Both the position numbers and the translations under genes were made by a program. The notes beneath the pieces are model-generated. The model ran no database searches. It had not been told where the DNA came from and saw only the letters and a program-made list of their open reading frames with translations. Positions 26,001 to 35,551 of a stretch of DNA of 64,000 nucleotides are shown piece after piece. The stretch's first letter is position 1, and the number at the start of each line of letters is the position of its first letter. This stretch comes from TMP-7 sp038212445 (GTDB lineage: Bacteria; Acidobacteriota; Terriglobia; Bryobacterales; Bryobacteraceae), in the NCBI GenBank assembly GCA_038212445.1, contig JBBQUM010000022.1, positions 1-64,000 of the forward strand, given 5' to 3'.

Positions 26001-27518
26001 ATGAATCCTGACTTTTTGGTAGTCGGCGCCGGCGTAGCTGGATTGAGAGCCGCGATTGAACTGGCTCCGCATGGCAGAGTCCTGGTAGTGGCCAAGGACA
26101 GTCTTGGTGAATCCTCTTCAGCCTACGCGCAAGGCGGCATTGCCGCGGCGTTGAGTGACGACGACAATATCGAACTGCACGAACACGACACGCTGATTGC
26201 GGGAGATGGTCTGTGCGATCCGGCGGCCGTTCGAACTCTTGTGGAAGACGCTCCTGCGGCGATCTACGAACTGATCGACTGGGGCGCGGAGTTTGACCGC
26301 GAGGGAGCGCGGCTGATGTTCGCGCGTGAAGGAGCGCATAGCCGCAGTCGCGTGCTGCATGCACACGGCGACTCCACCGGCCGCGAGATTGCCCGTACGC
26401 TCTACATCAAGGCAGCGTCGCTTGAAAGCGTCGAGTTCCGCAGTTATGCGAGCGTCACGGACCTGTTGGTAGGCCCCGATGGCGTTTCGGGCGTGGTGGT
26501 GTTTGATGGCGACCGGACGGCGACGATTGAAGCACAAGCGGTGCTTTTGGCCACCGGAGGCCTGGGTCGGGTATATCTGGAGACCACCAATCCGGACGTG
26601 GCTACCGGCGACGGCATCGCACTCGGCTGGCACGCCGGAGCGGAGATCCGCGATGTGGAGTTCGTCCAGTTTCATCCCACCGCGCTGCACGTCGAAGGCG
26701 CGCCTCGATTTCTTCTGTCCGAAGCGCTACGGGGCGAAGGCGCGGTATTGCGGAACGTGGCGGGTGATCGCTTCATGGATCGTTATGACGAGCGGGGCGA
26801 ACTGGCGCCACGCGATATTGTCTCGCGGTCAATTGTGGCGGAGATGGCCAAGACCGGTGCTCCGCATGTTTTTCTCGACTTGACGCATCTGAACCCCGAG
26901 CACGTCCGCGAACGCTTTCCGCGCATCTACTCGACGTGCCTGCAGTACGGCGTCGACATTTCGAGGGACCAGATTCCGGTGCATCCGGCTGCACATTACG
27001 CCATGGGCGGCGTGAGTACGGATCTCGACGGACGGGCCACCATTCCGGGGTTATACGCGGCCGGCGAAGTGGCCTGCACGGGTGTGCATGGCGCAAACCG
27101 GTTGGCCAGCAACTCGCTGCTCGAAGGATTGGTGTTTGGTGCACGTGCGGGCCGTGTCATGCGCGACGAACGGCGCGTGCGCACTGGCGGTGAGAGTCCG
27201 CAGCACTTGTTCCCGGTTATGAAAGAGATGGCGGTGAGGAAACTAGCGTGGACCGCATGTGGAATTCTGCGCGACGGCGCGGGACTTAAGGATGCGATCG
27301 AGCAGTTGTCCGGCACGCCAATGCAGGGGCTCGACAGTACTACGCGCGTCGACTATGAAGTGCGCAACATGCACGTGGTGGCGGGACTGATTGCACGGGC
27401 AGGGCTGGCGCGTCGCGAGAGCCGGGGCGGGCACTACCGGACCGACTATCCGGAGCGGTCGCCAGATTTTCAAAAGCATTCGATTCTCCGGCAAGGCCGC
27501 GAGGCCACGTTTGCGTAG
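26001..27518 (+). CDS. nadB: L-aspartate oxidase
   Basis: A protein of 505 residues, the FAD enzyme that oxidises L-aspartate to iminoaspartate at the start of NAD synthesis. The dinucleotide site VVGAGVAGLRAAIEL is at the N-terminus. The motifs SSSAYAQGGIAAAL, FVQFHPTALH, AAHYAMGGVSTDL and GANRLASNSLLEGLVFG all match the succinate-dehydrogenase flavoprotein family. nadA and nadC are not seen nearby. The next gene starts 16 bp after its stop. Confidence 0.94.
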   Translation: MNPDFLVVGAGVAGLRAAIELAPHGRVLVVAKDSLGESSSAYAQGGIAAALSDDDNIELHEHDTLIAGDGLCDPAAVRTLVEDAPAAIYELIDWGAEFDREGARLMFAREGAHSRSRVLHAHGDSTGREIARTLYIKAASLESVEFRSYASVTDLLVGPDGVSGVVVFDGDRTATIEAQAVLLATGGLGRVYLETTNPDVATGDGIALGWHAGAEIRDVEFVQFHPTALHVEGAPRFLLSEALRGEGAVLRNVAGDRFMDRYDERGELAPRDIVSRSIVAEMAKTGAPHVFLDLTHLNPEHVRERFPRIYSTCLQYGVDISRDQIPVHPAAHYAMGGVSTDLDGRATIPGLYAAGEVACTGVHGANRLASNSLLEGLVFGARAGRVMRDERRVRTGGESPQHLFPVMKEMAVRKLAWTACGILRDGAGLKDAIEQLSGTPMQGLDSTTRVDYEVRNMHVVAGLIARAGLARRESRGGHYRTDYPERSPDFQKHSILRQGREATFA

Positions 27519-27534
27519 GCCTGAGCCGTCGCAG

Positions 27535-28752
27535 ATGGCGATGTTCGCGCTGTTGTTTCTGGCAGCGGCGCCGTTGAAGGAAGTTGGCCCCTGGGCGGCG
27601 TTATGGGCAGCGCCGGCGATTCTAGTTGCCGCGATGCTGATCGCCTGGGGCGCAGAGTCGGCCCAATATTTCATCGCCCAGGGATTCGCACTGGCGATTC
27701 TCGCGTGGCTCCAGACATTGCCGGAGTTTGCGGTAGAGGCGGTGCTCGCGTGGAAGCAGCAAACGCCCTTGCTGCTGGCGAATCTGACAGGTGCGCTGCG
27801 GCTACTCACTGGAATTGGCTGGCCGATGATCTACGCCACCGCGGCGTTCGCGCACCGGCGGTCCACTGGGCGGCCGCTGAAGAAGATTGTGCTGGATGAG
27901 ATGCACGCGGTGAATGTCGCCGGATTGCTGGGCCCGCTGATCTACATGTCGTGGGTTTGGTGGAAGCGCTCACTTGGCCTCGCCGACGCTGCTGTGCTCA
28001 TCGCTCTCTATACGGCTTATCTGCTCATTTTGAGCCGGATGCCGCCGGAAGACGCAAAGGATGAGGAACTGGAGAGCGTACCGCGGACAATCGTCGATAT
28101 GCGCCGATCTGCGCGCATCGCGGCCATAACGGCGCTATTTCTGGGCGGCGGCGTGTTGATCTATTTGTCGGCGGAACCCTTCTTAGGCAGTCTGCTGGCA
28201 ATCTCAACAGCGCTGGGGATACCAGGATTTCTGTTTATCCAATGGGTGGCGCCGTTCGTTTCGGAGTTCCCGGAGATGGCATCGACATTCTATTTTGCAC
28301 GGACCGTGCGTGGCGCTCCGATGGCTCTCATGAATATGGTGTCGAGCAACATCAACCAGTGGACGCTGCTCACTGCCATGCTGCCGGTGCTGCTGAGTCT
28401 CAGCATCGGGAAACCCTCGGCGATTCCGCTCGATGATCAGCAGGCGCAGGAAATCCTGATGACAATTGGCCAGTCGGCGGTGGGGATGCTTTTTCTGGTG
28501 AATATGGAACTGGCCTGTTGGGAAGCCAGTGTGCTCTTTGTTCTGTTCATCATACAGTTCGGACTCTCAGCCGTCCCGGCGAGCGATTCCGCGCTTGGGT
28601 ACTTCGCCAGTCACATTCACGGATGGGTGACAATTGCATACCTGTTGTGGGCAGCCGTTGAGGTGGTGCGTTTGCTAACAGGTAGGCGCAAGCCGTTGGC
28701 TTTCGTTCAATTTGTCCAGATCTGGCGAAGGTACGTTGTGAGGGTTGGATAG
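27535..28752 (+). CDS. Sodium/calcium exchanger-family membrane protein
   Basis: A protein of about 405 residues with around eleven hydrophobic segments. Two duplicated alpha-repeat-like motifs occur: AWLQTLPEFAVEAVLAWK in the first half and WVAPFVSEFPEMASTFYF in the second, matching the P-E-x-A pattern of cation/Ca exchangers. It most likely moves Ca or Na ions across the membrane. ATG at 27535 is chosen over an upstream TTG that overlaps the nadB stop. It follows nadB closely, but a functional link is not obvious. Confidence 0.83.
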   Translation: MAMFALLFLAAAPLKEVGPWAALWAAPAILVAAMLIAWGAESAQYFIAQGFALAILAWLQTLPEFAVEAVLAWKQQTPLLLANLTGALRLLTGIGWPMIYATAAFAHRRSTGRPLKKIVLDEMHAVNVAGLLGPLIYMSWVWWKRSLGLADAAVLIALYTAYLLILSRMPPEDAKDEELESVPRTIVDMRRSARIAAITALFLGGGVLIYLSAEPFLGSLLAISTALGIPGFLFIQWVAPFVSEFPEMASTFYFARTVRGAPMALMNMVSSNINQWTLLTAMLPVLLSLSIGKPSAIPLDDQQAQEILMTIGQSAVGMLFLVNMELACWEASVLFVLFIIQFGLSAVPASDSALGYFASHIHGWVTIAYLLWAAVEVVRLLTGRRKPLAFVQFVQIWRRYVVRVG

Positions 28753-28795
28753 CTCAAGGAAGAGGCGCTGAGGACGATGAGGGGAACTGTAGCAT

Positions 28796-29689
28796 ATGTT
28801 CATCATCATCGGGATTATCGTAGTCCTCGGCGCCGTTATTGGCGGTTTTCTGATGGAGCACGGACAGATTGCCGTGCTGATTCAACCGGCGGAATTCTTA
28901 ACCATTGGTGGTGCCGCGATTGGCACGGTACTGATTGGCAATCCGCTGCCCACCATAATAGCCATCATGAAGGGGATGCTGGGCGCGCTCAAGCCGAGCA
29001 AGTATACCAAGGCTTTTTATCTTGAAAATCTGAAAATGCTGAACGAGCTGTTCGTGTATGCACGCAAGAACGGCTTGGTGAAGTTGGAAGGGGATGTCGA
29101 AGAGCCGGAAAAGAGTTCGGTGTTCTCGAAGTATCCAAAGTTCTTGAAAGACCATCACGCGGTGGATTTCGTCTGCGACACGCTACGCATGGCGATCAGC
29201 GGTGGCATCGGCGCTTTTGAGCTCGATCAGATGATGGAACTGGACATGGAGGTCCATCATCACGAGATGTCCGAGCCTGTCTCAGCGCTGACTACTGTCG
29301 CGGACGCATTGCCGGGGTTGGGCATTGTTGCGGCGGTGCTGGGTATTGTGGTGACGATGGGCGCGTTGGGCGGTCCGCCTGAAGAAATTGGCCACAAAGT
29401 GGCAGCGGCGCTGGTTGGGACTTTTCTTGGCATCCTTCTTTGCTACGGATTTCTCGGCCCGCTGGCCTCGTTCATGGGCAAGATGAACGAAGGACAATCT
29501 GACTATCTGCGTTTCCTGCGTATTGGGGTGATCGCGTTTGTTAAAGGCTCGGCGCCGATCTTAGCCGTCGAGTTTGCAAGACGCACCATACCGGCGGGTC
29601 TCCGGCCGTCGTTCAAGGAGATGGAAGCCGGGTGCAAGGGCGGCGGTGCGCCAGCCGCAGCCGCAGCCGCGGCCGCGGCCGGAGCTTAG
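28796..29689 (+). CDS. motA: Flagellar motor stator protein MotA
   Basis: A protein of 297 residues with four membrane helices and the MotA layout: GAVIGGFLMEHGQIAVLIQPAE near the first two helices, a cytoplasmic loop, then VADALPGLGIVAAVLGIVVTMG and GTFLGILLCYGFLGPLA for the last two. It forms the ion channel of the flagellar stator. The C-terminus ends in an alanine-rich tail (APAAAAAAAAAGA). The ribosome site is a GAGGGGA near 28779. No other flagellar genes are in the window. Confidence 0.95.
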   Translation: MFIIIGIIVVLGAVIGGFLMEHGQIAVLIQPAEFLTIGGAAIGTVLIGNPLPTIIAIMKGMLGALKPSKYTKAFYLENLKMLNELFVYARKNGLVKLEGDVEEPEKSSVFSKYPKFLKDHHAVDFVCDTLRMAISGGIGAFELDQMMELDMEVHHHEMSEPVSALTTVADALPGLGIVAAVLGIVVTMGALGGPPEEIGHKVAAALVGTFLGILLCYGFLGPLASFMGKMNEGQSDYLRFLRIGVIAFVKGSAPILAVEFARRTIPAGLRPSFKEMEAGCKGGGAPAAAAAAAAAGA

Positions 29690-29692
29690 GCC

Positions 29693-30505
29693 ATGAGTGA
29701 GAATGCAAGTCCTCCGATCATCATCATCAAGAAGAAGGGCGGTCACGCCGGACATCATGGGGGCGCATGGAAGGTAGCTTATGCGGACTTCGTGACGGCG
29801 ATGATGTCTTTGTTTATCGTGTTGTGGCTTCTCAACTCGACGCCACCGGTGAAGGAAGCCATCGCGGGCTATTTCAAGGACCCATCGGGCAAGGGAACAA
29901 AGGCCGGCTCCGCGATGGCGGGAACCGGGGAGAGCATTTCGCTCAAAGCTGACGACATGGAGCGGCTCAAGGACAGGCTGGAAGAGGCCATGAAGAAGAT
30001 GCCGGATTTCCAGAAGATGAAAGATCAGGTGGAGATGACGGTGACCGGAGAGGGGTTACGCATCGAATTGCTCGAGACGGAAAAGGGGATGTTCTTCGAC
30101 AGCGGCGATTCGGAGCCGAGCAAGACGGGACAGGAACTACTGGCAAAACTGTCGTCGGAACTAGGCAAGCTACAAAACAAGATCCTTCTCGAGGGACACA
30201 CGGACGCCCGGCCGTTCACCTCGAAGAGGAACTACTCCAACTGGGAGTTGTCGGCGGATCGCGCGAATGCGGCGCGGCGGTTGATGGAAGACACCGGCCT
30301 ACGTCCGGATCAGATTACGCAGGTTCGAGGATACGCGGCGCAGAAACTGCGGAATGTCGCCGATCCAGACGCCCCGAGCAACCGGCGAATCTCCCTCATC
30401 GTGCAATATAGCGGTCCCGTTCCCGGCACACTTGAACAGGTGAAGGGCGAAAAGTCGAAGACCGAGGGGGCTCAAAAGGCCGGAGGCGAGCAAGGAAAAC
30501 ACTGA
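29693..30505 (+). CDS. motB: Flagellar motor stator protein MotB
   Basis: A protein of 270 residues, the peptidoglycan-binding partner of MotA. Its N-terminal helix carries the ion-path Asp32 in VAYADFVTAMMSLFIVLW. A plug-like segment follows, and the C-terminal OmpA domain has LLEGHTDARPFTSKRNYSNW with the peptidoglycan-contacting NYSNWELSADRANAARRL. It begins 3 bp after the motA stop, the standard stator operon. Confidence 0.95.
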   Translation: MSENASPPIIIIKKKGGHAGHHGGAWKVAYADFVTAMMSLFIVLWLLNSTPPVKEAIAGYFKDPSGKGTKAGSAMAGTGESISLKADDMERLKDRLEEAMKKMPDFQKMKDQVEMTVTGEGLRIELLETEKGMFFDSGDSEPSKTGQELLAKLSSELGKLQNKILLEGHTDARPFTSKRNYSNWELSADRANAARRLMEDTGLRPDQITQVRGYAAQKLRNVADPDAPSNRRISLIVQYSGPVPGTLEQVKGEKSKTEGAQKAGGEQGKH

Positions 30506-30531
30506 TCCAGGCCCAGCTCTAACATCCGCGA

Positions 30532-31266
30532 TTACTCGGGCGATTTTTTCGAATCAGGATCATCCAATTCGTGAAGCCACCGGCCGGCGATGTCGCGAGC
30601 ATCAGCGTCCTGCCCGTCGAGCGCCAGGAATCGATTCAGGAAGGTTTTTGCGGATTCAAGTTCGCCCCTGGCCGAAAGCTCCCGGGCGAGCATGACAATG
30701 GAGAGCGAATGGACCGACGAGACCTCCCCCAGCGTCCGTTCCGCTTCCGCAGTCAGCTTTCCCTGCATCAGAAGAGCGAGGGCTACGATCACCTGATTGC
30801 GCTCGCCAAACGGATTTAGGCCTGAGGCGCGACGTCCGACGGTTTCGGCGTCAGCCGGCCGCCCAGCGGTCAAATAGGTAAGCGCAAGATTCGTGTACAG
30901 ACTGGCGCAGGTTGGATCGATTCGAATCGCTTCCTGCAGAACAACCAGGGAAAGGTCAATGCGGCGTAGTTTCAGGTACAGCACGCCGAGATTGTTCCGC
31001 GCAGCGCTGAACCCGGGCGCGAGTTCGAGGGTTTTTAGATAGTGGTGGATCGCTTCCTGGTCGCGACCTTCGGCCTGGGCCGCTGTACCCGCGTTGTATT
31101 CGAGAACCGCGTTCTCGGTAGGGTGAAATCCGGCTTCATGAACCGTGACGGCGCCTGGTCCATTACACCAGGGGGGAATGTAGATCTCGGATGGTGTCCG
31201 TGCCTGAACAGCACCTACTGCGCAAAAAACGAGCGATATTAAACGGACAACCTTTGCGGCTGCCAT
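30532..31266 (-). CDS. Secreted TPR protein
   Basis: A protein of 244 residues with a signal peptide (VVRLISLVFCAVGAVQA) and four or five TPR units, seen as repeated segments such as AEGRDQEAIHHYLKTLELAP, RRIDLSLVVLQEAIRIDP and ARGELESAKTFLNRFLALD. Such periplasmic TPR proteins scaffold protein complexes; the partner is unknown. It is convergent with motB and divergent from the PLP-enzyme gene. Confidence 0.87.
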   Translation of the reverse strand: MAAAKVVRLISLVFCAVGAVQARTPSEIYIPPWCNGPGAVTVHEAGFHPTENAVLEYNAGTAAQAEGRDQEAIHHYLKTLELAPGFSAARNNLGVLYLKLRRIDLSLVVLQEAIRIDPTCASLYTNLALTYLTAGRPADAETVGRRASGLNPFGERNQVIVALALLMQGKLTAEAERTLGEVSSVHSLSIVMLARELSARGELESAKTFLNRFLALDGQDADARDIAGRWLHELDDPDSKKSPE

Positions 31267-31451
31267 GAGTAGTTTCCTCTCTCGGGCGACTTGGGCGAGA
31301 GAATTTTGGCAAATTCTTCAGCGTTGCTGAGTCCCTAGACTGGGATCCAATGTCAGTTAGATATTATCAGACCTTTTGATATTAAACCAAGAATTTCGTG
31401 CATTAGTGGAATCGTCTGATCCCCGTAAGGTGAGAATCTGAGAAGAGTCAT

Positions 31452-32825
31452 ATGACTGCTTCGGTCGGCGGCCCAACTTACAACGAGATGCTTGATCCGG
31501 CGTCGCTACCGGGCGCCATAGAGCGTGCTGGCCGCGCATCGTGGGCGGATGAACTGAATGCGGCCAATTTGTATAACATCACCTGGCGTGGAGGCGATGG
31601 ACAGGTTCGTCATGTTTGTTTACCTCGCGAACTCACCGGCGTGGACGCCAACATCATCGTGATGCTTGGGAAGCACTTCCCCTCCGGCAGTCATAAGGTG
31701 GGCCCGGCGTACAGCACCCTCATGGAGGGCGAACTGAGCGGCGAGATTGAGCCGGGTGCGAGCCGCATCATCGGGCCCTCCACTGGAAATTTCGGGATCG
31801 GCGTCGCCTATGTTGCGCGTCTGAAGGGCTATCCGGCCACGGTCGTCATGCCGGAGGGCATGAGCCGTGAGCGGTATGAACGGATCCGGCGCTATGGCGG
31901 CGAACTGGATCTCACACCTGGCTCGGAGAGCGACGTGATCCTGGTACTCGAGCGCACCGAGACCTATAAGACGGATCGAAACAACAAGATCCTGGCGCAG
32001 TTTGAGCTACTGCCAAATTATCGTTTTCATCGCTTTGTTACCGGCCGCAGCGCTCTGTCAGTGGCGCAGCGCTACGGCGACGGCAGAGTGGCGGCGTTCG
32101 TGTCGGCGGCAGGTTCGGCGGGTACTCTGGCGGCGGGCGACGAGATCAAGCAGGTCTTCGTGGATGCAACGGTCTGCGTTCTTGAGCCCAAGGAATGTTC
32201 AACTTTGTTCAACAATGGCCGCGGCACGCACCGGATTGAAGGCATCGGCGACAAGATGGTGACGCTCATCCACAACGTCTTGACGACCGATTACGTGATG
32301 CTGGTTCACGATGACCACTGCGTGATCGGCCTCGACTTGATCGAGCGTCAGGCAAAACGGCTGGAGCAGTTGATCGCACCGGGAACCAGGAAAATCAGCG
32401 AACTGACGGGCTTGTTCGGAATTTCGGGAATCTGTAACATCCTCGGCTCAATCCGCCTGGCACGACATCTTGGATTAAGCCGCGAGCACAACATCGTGAC
32501 CGTTGCCACAGATGGCTTTGATCGGTATCCGTCGGTGCTCGAGGACCTAAAGGCTCGCTATGGTTCGCTCGAGTCGAGGACGAGGGAGTGTTTCGAGTCG
32601 GCCTTTCGGAATGCGCCCGCGAATGAGATTCTTGACGTGCGGCCGCGAGAGCAAAAGCAGCGATTGTTCAGCTATAAGTACGACGTCTGGAGCCGGTTCG
32701 GCTACACGGCGTCGTATCTACAAGCAATGCAGTCGCAGACATTTTGGGATACGGAGTATTCGAAGATCCGCTCGATCGACGAGTCGCTGCTTGCCTTGCG
32801 GCGTGGCTTGCAAAACGCCTGTTAA
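31452..32825 (+). CDS. Fold-type II PLP-dependent enzyme
   Basis: A protein of 457 residues related to cysteine synthase and threonine synthase. The PLP lysine is Lys82 in GSHKVGPAYST, and GPSTGNFGIGVAYVARL forms the phosphate and substrate loop. SAAGSAGTLAAGDEIK is the glycine-rich cofactor loop. The length exceeds cysteine synthase (about 310). It may be a beta-replacement or beta-elimination enzyme; the substrate cannot be told. The ribosome site AGAAGAG lies 5 bp before the ATG. Confidence 0.85.
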   Translation: MTASVGGPTYNEMLDPASLPGAIERAGRASWADELNAANLYNITWRGGDGQVRHVCLPRELTGVDANIIVMLGKHFPSGSHKVGPAYSTLMEGELSGEIEPGASRIIGPSTGNFGIGVAYVARLKGYPATVVMPEGMSRERYERIRRYGGELDLTPGSESDVILVLERTETYKTDRNNKILAQFELLPNYRFHRFVTGRSALSVAQRYGDGRVAAFVSAAGSAGTLAAGDEIKQVFVDATVCVLEPKECSTLFNNGRGTHRIEGIGDKMVTLIHNVLTTDYVMLVHDDHCVIGLDLIERQAKRLEQLIAPGTRKISELTGLFGISGICNILGSIRLARHLGLSREHNIVTVATDGFDRYPSVLEDLKARYGSLESRTRECFESAFRNAPANEILDVRPREQKQRLFSYKYDVWSRFGYTASYLQAMQSQTFWDTEYSKIRSIDESLLALRRGLQNAC

Positions 32826-32840
32826 GCTGAAACTCGCAGC

Positions 32841-35549
32841 ATGAGCGTTGCCTTACTTGCCCCGACCCTCACGCCGCATGGGCGGTTGGTTCTCACCGGT
32901 GATCCGCAGGCGGCGCCGCTCGACGCCGCGCTCGCCGAGCGCCTCGTCCCGGCATTTGAGCGTGGATCGGGACACGGGATTCTCGAACTCAGCGCCGGCC
33001 AGAACTCCAACACACTGCCGCCTCTGTTCGCCTATTGGAGCGAGTTGGGCGCGCGCTACATCAGCGGAGTATGCACGCGCCAGGACAGAGGCGGCGCGAA
33101 GACCAGCACGCACATCGAGCCGCCGGCGCTCGAGGAACTGGAGCGCATGGCGACGATCGCGCCGCCCATGACTGGCGCTGAGTATCTTACCGCGGCAGTG
33201 CTTGATGCGCTATGGCGTGAATTGGAAGCAGCCTTCAATCTCGAACTCGCGGAATCGAAGGTGAGCATTCAGGAGTTCTTGAAGCGGCACAACCCGGCAT
33301 GGAATCTGGTGGGTAGAGTCCACTTCAATATCGCCGAAAACCGCAAAGACGCTGACGCTCCTTTCGCGTTTCTCGCCACCTACACCACGCAAATGTCAGC
33401 AGGAGCCAAGGCACAACATCTCCCGCTCGGGCAAGCCTTACGGGAGTACGCCGGCGCGTCGAATAAGGACCGGCTGTTGTCGCTACTGCTGCCCGTGCAA
33501 CGAGCAGCGGAAACTAGTGCGTGGCTGAAAGAGATGGTGGACAAGGGTGAGATCTTCCATCCGCTTCGCTGGACGCCGAATGAAGCGCTGCAACTGCTGA
33601 GAGACGCCCCGCAACTGGAGTCGGCAGGCGTGGTGGTTCGGATGCCGGCGGCTTGGAGAGGCAGTCGCCCGCCTCGCCCGCGCGTCATGGGAACGGTGGG
33701 AACAAAGTCGCCAGCCGGAGTGGGCACCGAGGCTCTACTCGACTTCCGGATGGATGTGACCCTCGACGGTGAGTCGCTCAGCGAAGCAGAGGTTCGCGAT
33801 CTACTCTCCAGGACAGACGGCCTGGCGTTCATACGCGGCCGCTGGGTTGAGGTAAACCGCGGACAGCTGGAGAGCATGATTGAGCGCTTCAGCGAGGTGG
33901 AGCGGACCGCGCGCGAGGAAGGTCTGGCGTTCGGCGAAGCGATGCGTTTGCTCGCCGGTGCAGATGTCGCTCCCGAAGATGCCGGCTTGGGGGACTCCGC
34001 AGACTGGGCTCAAGTGGCAGCGGGACCATGGCTCGCCGAAACCTTGAAGGCCTTGCGAAGTCCGGAGGAACTGGCAGAGGTGGATCCGGGTACTGCGCTC
34101 AGAGCTGAGTTGCGGCCTTACCAGCAGGTCGGCGTCCGCTGGCTCCACTTGCTGACAACGCTTGGGCTCGGCGCCTGCCTTGCAGACGACATGGGACTCG
34201 GCAAGACGATGCAGGTGCTGTCGCTGCTGCTGGTGCTAAAGCGAAAGAACGCCGGCAAGCGTCAGCCGAGCTTACTGGTGGCCCCGGCATCGCTGCTCGC
34301 CAACTGGGCTTCGGAGATTGAGAGGTTCGCGCCAGATCTGACAACGCTGGTGGCGCACCCATCGGCGATGCAGGCCGCTGAGTTGAAGCACTTGGACCTG
34401 GCGCGACTCGACGATGTCGACCTTGTCATAACGAGTTATGGCTCACTGCTGCGAATGGCGTGGCTTACCGAAATCCCATGGCGCTTGGCAGTGCTCGATG
34501 AGGCGCAGGCCATTAAGAATCCCAATGCGAAGCAGACTCGCGAGGTGAAGAAGGTCCGCGCGGGCGCTCGCCTGGCGCTCACCGGGACGCCGGTGGAAAA
34601 TCGCCTCGGTGACCTATGGTCGATCTTCGATTTCGTAAACCCGGGATTGCTGGGATCTGCCAAAGAGTTCACTGCGTTCGCCAAGCGGCTCGGCGACCGC
34701 GAGCATGGATCCTATGGTCCACTGCGCGACCTGGTTCGTCCCTACATCCTGCGCCGACTAAAAACCGACAAGACAGTGATCTCCGACCTCCCGGATAAAA
34801 CCGAGGTCAAGGCGTTTTGTGCTTTGAGCCGGAAGCAGGCCGCGCTCTACGGACAGGCGGTAAAGGAACTGGCAGCGCAGCTCGCGGACACCAGCGGCAT
34901 ACAACGCAAAGGCCTGGTGCTCTCTTACCTGATGCGCTTCAAGCAAATCTGTAATCATCCGTCCCAATGGCTCAGCGACGGAGCGTGGAGCGAGGAGGAT
35001 AGCGGCAAGTGGACCCGGCTTCGCGAGATCGCCGAGGTGATCGCGGCCAAGCAAGAGAAGGTGCTGATCTTCACGCAGTTTCGCGAGATGACGGCGCCGC
35101 TCGCGTCGTTTCTCGAAACCGTCTTCCAGCGGCCTGGTCTGGTGCTGCACGGCGAGACGGAAGTGAAGAAGCGCAAGGACCTGGTGAAACGCTTTCAGGA
35201 AGACGAGTCTGCGCCATTCTTTGTGCTTTCACTAAAAGCCGGCGGGACGGGGTTGAACCTCACCGCGGCGTCACACGTCGTGCATTTTGATCGCTGGTGG
35301 AATCCGGCGGTGGAGAACCAGGCGACAGATCGCGCGTTCCGCATCGGGCAAACCAAGAATGTGCTGGTGCACAAGTTCGTCTGCCGGGGCACTGTGGAAG
35401 AGAAGATCGACCAGCTGATTGAATCCAAGCGCCAGCTGTCAACCGGGTTGCTCGAGGGCGGCGCTGATTTGCTGCTCACCGAACTCAACGATGACGAGTT
35501 GCTGCGACTGGTGGCGCTCGATCTGAACAAGGCTCTTAAGGAGACCTGA
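32841..35549 (+). CDS. SNF2-family helicase
   Basis: A protein of 902 residues. The N-terminal half is poorly conserved; the SNF2 ATPase occupies about 430-890. Motif I is DDMGLGKTMQ with Lys455, motif II is LDEAQAIKN with Asp553, motif III is LTGTPVENRLGDLWSIFDF, and motifs V-VI read SLKAGGTGLNLTAASHVVHFD and DRAFRIGQTKNV. It uses ATP to move along DNA or displace proteins. It is paired with a SWIM zinc-finger protein 3 bp downstream, a common bacterial pairing, so both probably act together in DNA repair or transcription. Confidence 0.93.
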   Translation: MSVALLAPTLTPHGRLVLTGDPQAAPLDAALAERLVPAFERGSGHGILELSAGQNSNTLPPLFAYWSELGARYISGVCTRQDRGGAKTSTHIEPPALEELERMATIAPPMTGAEYLTAAVLDALWRELEAAFNLELAESKVSIQEFLKRHNPAWNLVGRVHFNIAENRKDADAPFAFLATYTTQMSAGAKAQHLPLGQALREYAGASNKDRLLSLLLPVQRAAETSAWLKEMVDKGEIFHPLRWTPNEALQLLRDAPQLESAGVVVRMPAAWRGSRPPRPRVMGTVGTKSPAGVGTEALLDFRMDVTLDGESLSEAEVRDLLSRTDGLAFIRGRWVEVNRGQLESMIERFSEVERTAREEGLAFGEAMRLLAGADVAPEDAGLGDSADWAQVAAGPWLAETLKALRSPEELAEVDPGTALRAELRPYQQVGVRWLHLLTTLGLGACLADDMGLGKTMQVLSLLLVLKRKNAGKRQPSLLVAPASLLANWASEIERFAPDLTTLVAHPSAMQAAELKHLDLARLDDVDLVITSYGSLLRMAWLTEIPWRLAVLDEAQAIKNPNAKQTREVKKVRAGARLALTGTPVENRLGDLWSIFDFVNPGLLGSAKEFTAFAKRLGDREHGSYGPLRDLVRPYILRRLKTDKTVISDLPDKTEVKAFCALSRKQAALYGQAVKELAAQLADTSGIQRKGLVLSYLMRFKQICNHPSQWLSDGAWSEEDSGKWTRLREIAEVIAAKQEKVLIFTQFREMTAPLASFLETVFQRPGLVLHGETEVKKRKDLVKRFQEDESAPFFVLSLKAGGTGLNLTAASHVVHFDRWWNPAVENQATDRAFRIGQTKNVLVHKFVCRGTVEEKIDQLIESKRQLSTGLLEGGADLLLTELNDDELLRLVALDLNKALKET

Positions 35550-35551
35550 CG